Assembly: GCF_036013975.1 (NCBI RefSeq)
Contig: NZ_CP107904.1
Location: forward strand, 7,411,001 to 7,475,000
Reading direction: 5' to 3'
Length of the DNA: 64,000 nucleotides
Source of the DNA: Kitasatospora sp. NBC_00458
GTDB lineage: Bacteria > Actinomycetota > Actinomycetes > Streptomycetales > Streptomycetaceae
A program made the position numbers and the translations under genes. How positions within the stretch are numbered: position 1 is the stretch's first letter; every line of letters starts with the position of its first letter. The notes below the pieces were generated by a model, which was given only the letters and a program-made list of their open reading frames with translations, searched no databases and was not told where the DNA came from. Positions 7,054 to 13,746 of the stretch are shown here, piece after piece.

Positions 7054-8697
7054 TCACCCGGACGGGGGACGCCGGCCGCCGTTCCGGGCGTCCGCGAGGG
7101 CCTCGCCGACGGCCACCCGGACGGCGTCCCGCAGGCCGTGCGCGGCGTGGAGCCGGGAGGGTCCGGCGGCCGGGTCCTCCCGCAGCTCCTTCACCAGGGC
7201 GACACAGAGCAGCAGCATCACCACGACGAACGGCAGCGCGACCAGGATGGTGGCGTTCTGCAGCGCGGTGAGTCCGCCGGCCAGCAGCAGCGCGGCGGCG
7301 ACCCCGCCCATCAGGACGCCCCAGGCCACCACCAGCCAGGTGCGCGGGTGCAGCGACCCGCGGCTGGAGAGCGAGCCGAGGACGAGCGAGGCGGAGTCGG
7401 CGCTGGTGATGAAGAAGGTCATCACCAGCAGCACCGCGACCACGCTGGTCACCGAGCCGAGCGGCAGTGAGCGCAGCATCTCGAACAGCGAGGCCTCCGC
7501 ACCCTGCGGGATGGTCGCGACGAGGTCGGCGGCGCCGGTGCTGTCCAGTCGGATGGCCGTGCCGCCCATCACGCAGAACCAGAAGACGGTGGCCCCGCTG
7601 GGTACCAGCAGCACGCCCACCAGGAACTGGCGGACGGTGCGGCCGCGGGAGATCCGGGCGATGAAGGTGCCGACGAACGGCGCCCAGGAGAGCCACCACG
7701 CCCAGTAGAAGATGGTCCAGGTGCCGAGCCAGCTCTCGTCGGTGAAGGCCCCGGTCTGGGTGGACATGGCGAGCAGGTCGGAGAGGTAGCCGCCGACGGT
7801 GGAGGGGATCGAGTCCAGGACGAAGACGGACGGGCCGAAGACGAAGACGAAGAGCATGATCAGCGAGGCCAGCACGACGTTCGCGGTGGAGAGCCACTTG
7901 ACGCCCTTGTGCACGCCGGAGAAGGCGGAGACGACGAAGGCCGCGCTCAGCGAGCCGATGACGATCAGCTGGGTGCGCTCGGTGTTCTCGACCGAGGAGA
8001 CGTAGCCGAGGCCGTCGGCCACCTGGAGGGCGCCGAGGCCGAGGCTGGTGGCCGAGCCGAAGACGGTGGCGAAGACGGCGAGCATGTCGATGGCCCGGCC
8101 CGGCCAGCCGTCGGCGCCGCGCCGGCCGATCAGCGGGACGAAGGCGGAGGAGATCCGGTTGCCCCGGCCCTTGCGGAAGGTGGTGTAGGCGAGCGCGAGG
8201 CCGCAGACCGCGTAGATCGCCCAGGGGTGCAGGGTCCAGTGGAAGAGCGAGAACTCCAGCGCCTGCTGGGCGGCGGCCGCGGACTGCGGCTCCAGGCCGG
8301 AGCCGGGCTGCGGGCTGGCCCACAGCTGGAGCGGCTCGCCGACGCCGTAGAACATCAGGCCGATGCCCATGCCGGCGCTGAACATCATGGCGATCCAGGC
8401 GAGGGTGGAGAACTCCGGTTCGTCGTCGTCGCGGCCGAGCCGGATCCGGCCGAAGCGGCTGAAGGCGAGCAGGACGGCGAGGGCGAGGAAGACGTCGGCG
8501 GCGACGATGAAGAGCCAGCCGAAGTTGTGCAGGACCCAGCCGAGGGCGCTGCTGGAGGTCCGGCCGAGCGAGTCCTCGGCGAAGACGCCCCAGGCGACGA
8601 CCGCCAGTACCAGGACGGCGCTGATCCCGAACACCGCCCGGTCGACGGGGAGGGTGGCGGCGGGTTCGTCCGGCGGCTCGGGCGGCTGACTGGTCAT
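7054..8697 (-). CDS. BCCT-family betaine/carnitine/choline transporter
   Basis: A 547-residue membrane protein with about twelve helices. BCCT carriers import quaternary-ammonium osmolytes such as glycine betaine using an ion gradient. Diagnostic stretches are the Gly-rich SAGMGIGLMFYGVGEPL, the aromatic FHWTLHPWAIYAVCGLALAY, and the WTIFYWAWWLSWAPFVGTF segment carrying the Trp residues of the substrate box. The Gly-Met-Gly-Ile-Gly pattern, rather than a Met-Asp variant, favours a Na-coupled betaine-type carrier, but substrate is inferred. The frame extends to 9015. ATG 8697 is chosen because GAGAGG lies 7 bases upstream. The C-terminal tail is short, so strong osmosensing by a long tail is not expected. 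Confidence 0.88.
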   Translation of the reverse strand: MTSQPPEPPDEPAATLPVDRAVFGISAVLVLAVVAWGVFAEDSLGRTSSSALGWVLHNFGWLFIVAADVFLALAVLLAFSRFGRIRLGRDDDEPEFSTLAWIAMMFSAGMGIGLMFYGVGEPLQLWASPQPGSGLEPQSAAAAQQALEFSLFHWTLHPWAIYAVCGLALAYTTFRKGRGNRISSAFVPLIGRRGADGWPGRAIDMLAVFATVFGSATSLGLGALQVADGLGYVSSVENTERTQLIVIGSLSAAFVVSAFSGVHKGVKWLSTANVVLASLIMLFVFVFGPSVFVLDSIPSTVGGYLSDLLAMSTQTGAFTDESWLGTWTIFYWAWWLSWAPFVGTFIARISRGRTVRQFLVGVLLVPSGATVFWFCVMGGTAIRLDSTGAADLVATIPQGAEASLFEMLRSLPLGSVTSVVAVLLVMTFFITSADSASLVLGSLSSRGSLHPRTWLVVAWGVLMGGVAAALLLAGGLTALQNATILVALPFVVVMLLLCVALVKELREDPAAGPSRLHAAHGLRDAVRVAVGEALADARNGGRRPPSG

Positions 8698-8840
8698 GGG
8701 GGTACCTCTCGCGGCGTACTGGCTGGTCGACGGCATGATCGGAAAAGGGATACATGTCGTACTATGTCCAGTTCCCGCGGGGAGGCGGGGGAGGGCACGC
8801 CGGGGAGGACGAGGTGACGGGGCGTCGGGCGGGCGGTCCG

Positions 8841-9215
8841 TCAGGCGGCCGCGTACTCGTGCACCGGGGGCAGGGCGGCGTCCAGGTACCCGGCGAGGGC
8901 CGTCCGGCTGCGGGTCAGCTCGCCGATCCGGGCGTCGAGTTCGGTCAGCTCGCCGCGGAGGGTGTCGAGCAGTTCGGGGCAGGCCTCCAGGGCCGGGACC
9001 GGGCCGTGGGCGCACGGGAGGATGCTCGCGATCACCCGGGTCGACAGGCCCGCTGCCAGCAGGCTGCGGATCTGCCGCACCCGGATCGCGTCCTCCTCGG
9101 CGTACTCGCGGTAGCCGGCGGCGGAGCGGGCCGGTCGGAGCAGGCCCTGCTCCCCGTAGTACCGCAGCAGGCGGGTGGACACCCCGGTCAGGCGGGCGAG
9201 TTCTCCGATGCGCAT
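8841..9215 (-). CDS. MerR-family transcriptional regulator
   Basis: A 124-residue protein. The N-terminal winged helix begins MRIGELARLTGVSTRLLRYY and continues through RPARSAAGYREYAEED, the standard MerR DNA-binding unit. A coiled-coil dimerisation helix follows (ELTELDARIGELTRSRTALAGYL). Two Cys residues (LPCAHG and EACPEL) lie between the two parts and may sense metal or thiol stress, but this is not certain. It lies downstream of the hydrolase on the same strand, 94 bases apart. The long-spacer promoter before the hydrolase is its likely target. Confidence 0.88.
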   Translation of the reverse strand: MRIGELARLTGVSTRLLRYYGEQGLLRPARSAAGYREYAEEDAIRVRQIRSLLAAGLSTRVIASILPCAHGPVPALEACPELLDTLRGELTELDARIGELTRSRTALAGYLDAALPPVHEYAAA

Positions 9216-9309
9216 GACGGGGCGAACGCCGTGCCCCGCCGGGGTGTTCCCCTACGGGCGCGGGCGCGGGCGGGCCGGGCGGGGCCGCCCCGGCGTCCGG
9301 CGGTGGGCG

Positions 9310-10158
9310 CTACCCGGCGGCCGGGCCGGTGTCCGAGGACCGGGCGGTGCGGACGGCCTGACCGGTTCCGGCGGCCGGGCCGGTGAGGAAGTCCAGCACC
9401 AGCTGCCGCAGCCCGGGCAGCTGCTCGACCATCGGCAGGTGGCCGGCCGTCAGCTCGGCCCAGCGGGCGCCGGGGATGCCCTCGGCCAGCGCGCGGTGCT
9501 GCTCCGGCGCCACCAGGCCGTCCTCGGTGGTCGAGATCACCAGGGTCGGTACGGCGACGGCGGCGAGCTCGGCGCGGACGTCGGCCCGGGCGGCCAGGTC
9601 GAACTGCCAGCGGAACCCGGCCGGCACCGGGGCCGCCGCCAGGGCGGCCCGGAGGGCGGCGAACTCCTCGGCCGGGAGGGCGTCGAGCCAGGTGCGGCCG
9701 AACCCCGCCGTCAGGGTCTGGACGGCCAGCAGCGCCGGCTGCCCGGCCAGGGCGACCGCCTGGTCGGCCAGCAGCCGGAACCGCCGGGATCCGCCGGCCA
9801 CCCCGGCGAGCAGCAGGAGCGAGCGGACCCGCCCGGGGTGGCGGGTGACGGCCCGCACGGCGACGGCGGCGCCGAGCGAGTAGCCGGCCAGGTCGAACTC
9901 GGCCAGGCCCTCGGCGTCGGCGGCGGCCACCAGGCGGTCCGCCAGTTCGTCGAGCGAGCGCTCGCCCGGTTCGTCGGGGCTGTCGCCGGAGCCGGGGTAG
10001 TCGGGGGCGACGACGGTGCGGTGGGCGGCCAGGTCGTCGAGCAGCGGGCCCCAGTTGTCCCGGGCGCTGCCGCCCGCCCCGTGGGCGAGCAGCAGGCCCG
10101 GGCCGGAGCCCCGGACGATCCGGGCGAGCGGGGCGGGGGCGGCCTTCGGGGTGGTCAT
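9310..10158 (-). CDS. Alpha/beta-hydrolase
   Basis: A 282-residue soluble alpha/beta-hydrolase fold protein. It has the oxyanion segment LLLAHGAGGSARDNW, the nucleophile elbow GYSLGAA (Ser near residue 95), the acid region STTEDGLVAPEQ and the C-terminal His in TAGHLPMVEQ. Substrate unknown. The family includes esterases and related hydrolases of small acyl compounds. An AGGAG precedes the ATG by 7 bases. Transcription probably starts from the MerR-type promoter at 10212-10243, which would tie this enzyme to the signal sensed by the MerR protein encoded next. Confidence 0.82.
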   Translation of the reverse strand: MTTPKAAPAPLARIVRGSGPGLLLAHGAGGSARDNWGPLLDDLAAHRTVVAPDYPGSGDSPDEPGERSLDELADRLVAAADAEGLAEFDLAGYSLGAAVAVRAVTRHPGRVRSLLLLAGVAGGSRRFRLLADQAVALAGQPALLAVQTLTAGFGRTWLDALPAEEFAALRAALAAAPVPAGFRWQFDLAARADVRAELAAVAVPTLVISTTEDGLVAPEQHRALAEGIPGARWAELTAGHLPMVEQLPGLRQLVLDFLTGPAAGTGQAVRTARSSDTGPAAG

Positions 10159-10211
10159 GGCGGTGCTCCTGTGCGGGTGGTCGGGCCGGCCGGGTGGCCG
10201 GCCCGCTCCGC

Positions 10212-10243
10212 ACGCTAGGAGTTGACACCGGTGTGAAGGTCAA
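10212..10243 (-). promoter_or_regulatory. Long-spacer MerR-type promoter and operator
   Basis: Read on the minus strand: TTGACC (-35, 10238-10243), a 20-base spacer, then TAGCGT (-10, 10212-10217). The spacer holds the dyad TTCACACC/GGTGTCAA (10222-10237). MerR regulators act on promoters with an abnormally long 19-20 base spacer carrying such a dyad. It drives the hydrolase gene. Confidence 0.78.
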
Positions 10244-10344
10244 GGAGCCGCCCGGTTCGCCGCCGCGGGCCGTCCGCGGCCGCCCGGAGCGGGGGCCGCG
10301 GGGGCGCGGCGCCCTCCGGCGGCGGTCGGCGCCGACGACGGGGC

Positions 10345-10366
10345 GCGCCGGAGCCCCGGCCGGCGC
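10345..10366 (-). terminator. Possible terminator after the KstR-like TetR gene
   Basis: Arms GCGCCGG and CCGGCGC pair around an 8-base loop, 36 bases after the stop of the TetR gene. A second GC-rich hairpin (10274-10301, CCGCGGCC/GGCCGCGG) follows. Both are in extremely GC-rich DNA, so support is modest. Confidence 0.35.
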
Positions 10367-10401
10367 CCGGAGCGGCCCGACCCCCCCCGGCTCCGCCGGC
10401 C

Positions 10402-11013
10402 TCAGGCGCTGGACTGGACCTCGTACGGGGCCGGGTACGGCGTCTCGTACGGGGTCAGCACCAGCCGCACCACGTCCTCCAGCCGCCGCCGGGCGTCGCC
10501 GAGCGTGGTCCGGCCGGTCACCCAGGCGGTCAGCTCGCCCTGCCAGGCGTGGCCGACGATGTGCCGCACGAGGTCGCTCGCGGCGGCCGGGACCTCGGCC
10601 ATCACCGCCTGGAGCGCGGCACTGTCGGCCCGGGCCATGCCCTGGAGGGCCTCGCTGGCGAACGGGTCGGTGGAGGAGGCGACGGCCACCCGGAGCCGGG
10701 CGAGTTCGGGCTGGCGCTGGTAGGCGCGCATCCCGCCGCGGACGAACCGCACCACCCGGTCGGTGGTGCCCAGGCCGGCGCGCGGTCCGCGTAGCTCCAC
10801 CACCAGGTCGGCCAGCAGCAGCCGGTGCCATTCGGCGATGGCGGCGGCCAGCAGGTGGTCCTTGGAGGAGAAGTAGCGGTACGCCGTCCCCAGGGCGACT
10901 CCGGACCGCTCGCAGACCTGCTTCATCTGCAGCCGCTCGACGCCGATCTCGTTCACCAGGGCGAGCGCGGCCGCGATCAGACTCTCGCGGCGTTCGAGTT
11001 GACGCGGAGACAT
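10402..11013 (-). CDS. TetR-family regulator, KstR-like DNA-binding domain
   Basis: A TetR-type repressor of 203 residues from ATG 11013; the frame is open to ATG 11061. The N-terminal helix-turn-helix reads ERRESLIAAALALVNEIG, then MKQVCERSGVALGTAYRYF and SSKDHLLAAA. This matches the KstR/KstR2-like subgroup that often controls lipid or sterol breakdown. The later start gives the usual distance to the helix-turn-helix. It also leaves the dyad at 11030-11053 as untranslated leader. The gene follows tesB on the same strand at a distance of about 190 bases. The ligand is unknown; an acyl-CoA is a reasonable guess. Confidence 0.8.
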   Translation of the reverse strand: MSPRQLERRESLIAAALALVNEIGVERLQMKQVCERSGVALGTAYRYFSSKDHLLAAAIAEWHRLLLADLVVELRGPRAGLGTTDRVVRFVRGGMRAYQRQPELARLRVAVASSTDPFASEALQGMARADSAALQAVMAEVPAAASDLVRHIVGHAWQGELTAWVTGRTTLGDARRRLEDVVRLVLTPYETPYPAPYEVQSSA

Positions 11014-11029
11014 CGCCTCCACCGGCCGT

Positions 11030-11053
11030 GGTGACAGGTCAACCTTGGTCACC
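11030..11053. promoter_or_regulatory. Candidate TetR operator
   Basis: An interrupted dyad GGTGAC-AGG-TCAA-CCT-TG-GTCACC lies just upstream of the preferred TetR start and downstream of a possible minus-strand -10 (TATCAT, 11060-11065). It could be the autoregulatory site. Confidence 0.4.
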
Positions 11054-11129
11054 CGCACCATGATACGGGCCGGGGCCGCTCAGGAATATGACGCCGACCG
11101 GCCGCCCGCCGTTCTCCCCCCGGTCATCC

Positions 11130-11179
11130 GGCCCCGGACGGCCCGACCCGGCCCGCGGCGGCCCGTCCGGTGCGGGGCC
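11130..11179 (-). terminator. Probable terminator after tesB
   Basis: GGCCCCGGACGG at 11130-11141 pairs with CCGTCCGG-TGC-GGGGCC at 11163-11179, giving a long stem with one 3-base bulge. It lies 22 bases beyond the tesB stop on the minus strand. Confidence 0.55.
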
Positions 11180-11200
11180 CGGTGCGGGCCCGGCCCGTGG

Positions 11201-12109
11201 TCAGCGCGGCGCGACCAGGCGCTCGCGGATCAGCGCCTCCTGCACGGCGGAGGCCACCAGGCGCCCCTCCCGGTCGTAGAACTCTCCCAGCGACAGCCCG
11301 CGGCCGTCCGAGGAGGACGGGCTGCGCTGGGCGAACAGCAGCCACTCGTCGGCCCGGAACGGCCGGTGGAACCACATCGCGTGGTCCAGCGAGGCCATCA
11401 GCAGCCGCGGCGGCCCGCTGCGCTGGAAGAAGTTCGGCTGGAGGTGCAGCCCGGCCGTCGAGGCGAGCGTGAGGTCCGAGAGGTAGGTGAGCGCGCAGAC
11501 GTGCAGCAGGGGGTCGTCGGCGGGCAGCGGGGAGCCGGCGCGCAGCCAGACGAACTGCTGCGGCATGCCCGGGACGGCGGGCGGCACGCCCGGTGCGTCC
11601 GGCGGGACGAACCGCAGTTCCAGCGCGCCGAACCCGCTGCGGGCGAGCGCCGCGCGGGCCGCGTCGTCCCAGGACGCGAAGGCGTCCGGCAGCTCCTCCG
11701 GGCCGGGGAGGGCGGGTGTCTCGCGGTGCCGGTCGGCGGCCCGCTCGGGGCGCTTGAAGGACGCGGAGAGGGTGAAGACCGCCTCGCCGTGCTGCATCGC
11801 GGTCACCCGGCGGGTGGCGTAGGAGGAGCCCTGGCGGACCTCGTCGACCCGGTAGTCGATCGGGTGGGACGGGTCGCCGGCCACCAGGAAGTAGCCGTGC
11901 AGCGAGTGCACCGCGCGGTCGGCCCCGACCGTCCGCCCGGCCGCCACGAGTGCCTGCGCGGCGACCTGGCCGCCGAACGCGCGCATCGGCGCCCCGGCGT
12001 GGCAGTGTCCGCGGAACGTGTTCTCGTCGAGCCGCTCGATCAGCAGCAGCTCGGCGAACGGGCCGGCGGTGTCGGTCGCCGGTCTCTCCTGTTCGGTCAG
12101 CTCGGTCAC
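11201..12109 (-). CDS. tesB: Acyl-CoA thioesterase II
   Basis: A 302-residue double-hotdog thioesterase that releases free fatty acids from acyl-CoA in the cytoplasm. Typical segments are RGHCHAGAPMRAFGGQVAAQAL, SLHGYFLVAGDPSHPIDYRV and the second hotdog ending SLDHAMWFHRPFRADEWLL, SLGEFYDREGRLVAS. The Asp of SLDHAMWFH is the conserved active-site acid. GTG 12109 starts the family-consistent N-terminus. The gene is followed by a TetR regulator, suggesting local control of acyl-CoA use. It is divergent from the SWIM gene. Confidence 0.9.
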   Translation of the reverse strand: MTELTEQERPATDTAGPFAELLLIERLDENTFRGHCHAGAPMRAFGGQVAAQALVAAGRTVGADRAVHSLHGYFLVAGDPSHPIDYRVDEVRQGSSYATRRVTAMQHGEAVFTLSASFKRPERAADRHRETPALPGPEELPDAFASWDDAARAALARSGFGALELRFVPPDAPGVPPAVPGMPQQFVWLRAGSPLPADDPLLHVCALTYLSDLTLASTAGLHLQPNFFQRSGPPRLLMASLDHAMWFHRPFRADEWLLFAQRSPSSSDGRGLSLGEFYDREGRLVASAVQEALIRERLVAPR

Positions 12110-12254
12110 GGGCCCATAGTGACAGACGGCGCCCGTCCGCCGGTGTGACCTGGGTAACCCTTTCGGGGGAACCTTGTCCGTAGAACCTGTTTCAGTTCGA
12201 GGCGTCCGGGGCGGGTGGGGAGCAGCGCGAAGGCCGACTGTCAGTGCCCTGACC

Positions 12255-12260
12255 TAACGT
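12255..12260 (+). promoter_or_regulatory. -10 box of a leaderless transcript
   Basis: TAACGT is followed by exactly 7 bases and ATG 12268, so transcription should begin at or next to the start codon. No Shine-Dalgarno is present. A GCCGAC at 12233-12238 is a weak -35 candidate. Confidence 0.6.
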
Positions 12261-12267
12261 GTTCGGC

Positions 12268-13746
12268 ATGTCGCAATCCGCACACGCGTACGCCTATCTG
12301 CGCCCGTCCGCCGTCCTCGACGGCACGGCCGGCCGGCGCCTCGCCCTGGAGACCTCCGGCGGCGCCACCCCGCTCGGGGCGGCCGCGCACCCCCGCTTCT
12401 TCGCGGGCTTCCTGGCCGAGCCCGAGCCGGCCGCCGCCGCGCTGCTCGCCGTCGCCGACGTCGCCGCCGCCCGCTACTACCAGCCGCAGCTGCGGGCCTC
12501 GCTCGACCCGGTGGTCACCGCCAACGGCGACCGGCTCCGGTTCGAGTCCTTCTCCGGGTGCTGCGGCGTCTACGCCCGCCTCGACGTGCTCGCCGCCGGC
12601 CTGGACGGCGACGAGATCGGCCACGGCACCACCAACGTCGACGTCAACAACCCGCTGCGCGAGGCGCTCTCCCGGATAGGCCGGGCCGAGCCGCTGCACC
12701 TCGCCGTCGGACCGGACGCGCTGGAGGTCACCACCTTCGACGGGCCGGTCGTCGAGAAGAAGGTCCCGCTGCCGGAGCGCTGGCTGCGCGGCTTCGCCGA
12801 GACCCAGGTCACCGCCGCCGGCTTCGACCTGCGGGCCGAGCTGCCCGCCGCCGAGGCGGTCCGCTTCCTGCGCTCGCTGCCGCGCGGCGGCGGCGGCGGT
12901 CGGGCCGGGGCCCGGGTCAGCCAGTGGGTGGTGCCGGCCGGGCGGACGCTGCGCCCGACCACCCGGCCGGTGCCCGGCGCGGTCTGCCTGCCCGGCCCCG
13001 AGCGGCTGGCCGCGCTCCAGCGGGTGCTGCGGCACGCGCTGGCGCTGCGGGTGTACGGCCCGGTCGCGGGCGACGGCCCGGCCGCCTCCGCCTGGGAGGT
13101 GGTGCTCCCGGGGATGCGCCTGACGCTCACCCTGTCGCCGGACGCCTCCCGGGGCTTCTCCGGCGAGGGCGGGGTGCTCGGGGCGCTGGCCACCGACACC
13201 GCCGAGCCGGACGCCGAACTGGTCGCGGCGCTGCTCGCCTGGGAGCCGCGGATCGAGGTCGCCGAGCTGGCCGAGCAGGCCGGGCTCACCCCGGCCCGGG
13301 TGCGGGCCGCGCTCACCCGGCTCGGCACCGGTGGGCAGATCGGCTACGACGCCGCCGAGGCCGCGTACTTCCACCGTCAGCTGCCGTACGACGCCGGGCG
13401 GGCCGAGGACCGCAACCCGCGGCTGCGGGCCGCGCGCGCCCTGGTGGCGGCCGGCGCGGTCCGGCTGGAGGAGGGCGGCGGGCTCGCCACCGTCACGGTG
13501 GACGACCACATCCAGCGGGTGCGGTCGGACGCGGCGGGCGCGGTCGGCTGCACCTGCCTCTGGTGGGCCAAGTACCGCGGCGGGCGCGGGCCCTGCAAGC
13601 ACGTCCTGGCGGTCGGGATGGTCCGGGAGGAGGCCCTCCGGGGCGGGCCGGCCGGGGACGGTGCGGTTCGGCGCGGTGCGGTTCGGGACGGTGCGGGTCA
13701 GGACGGTTCGGGTCAGGACGGGATGCTTCCGGAGGGGGCGCGATGA
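12268..13746 (+). CDS. SWIM zinc-finger protein
   Basis: A 492-residue protein ending in a SWIM finger. The motif is C-x-C-x12-C-x-H (GCTCLWWAKY then GPCKHVLA, about residues 428-446), expected to bind zinc and nucleic acid or protein. The N-terminal 400 residues have no recognised domain beyond a helical winged-helix-like segment near residue 330 (IEVAELAEQAGLTPARVRAAL). The last 30 residues are Gly/Asp/Arg-rich, from a decayed DNA repeat. The stop overlaps the next start as ATGA, so the two proteins are made together. SWIM proteins of this type occur in MoxR-VWA clusters, but neither partner is present here. ATG 12268 is preferred to GTG 12259 because it fits a leaderless promoter. Confidence 0.82.
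   Translation: MSQSAHAYAYLRPSAVLDGTAGRRLALETSGGATPLGAAAHPRFFAGFLAEPEPAAAALLAVADVAAARYYQPQLRASLDPVVTANGDRLRFESFSGCCGVYARLDVLAAGLDGDEIGHGTTNVDVNNPLREALSRIGRAEPLHLAVGPDALEVTTFDGPVVEKKVPLPERWLRGFAETQVTAAGFDLRAELPAAEAVRFLRSLPRGGGGGRAGARVSQWVVPAGRTLRPTTRPVPGAVCLPGPERLAALQRVLRHALALRVYGPVAGDGPAASAWEVVLPGMRLTLTLSPDASRGFSGEGGVLGALATDTAEPDAELVAALLAWEPRIEVAELAEQAGLTPARVRAALTRLGTGGQIGYDAAEAAYFHRQLPYDAGRAEDRNPRLRAARALVAAGAVRLEEGGGLATVTVDDHIQRVRSDAAGAVGCTCLWWAKYRGGRGPCKHVLAVGMVREEALRGGPAGDGAVRRGAVRDGAGQDGSGQDGMLPEGAR

Noticed and set aside
12558..13742. A very long plus-strand frame continuous with the DUF6493 gene
   Set aside because: It overlaps the SWIM gene in another frame and gives Arg/Gly/Ala-rich nonsense. 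The real start is ATG 13743 at the SWIM stop.
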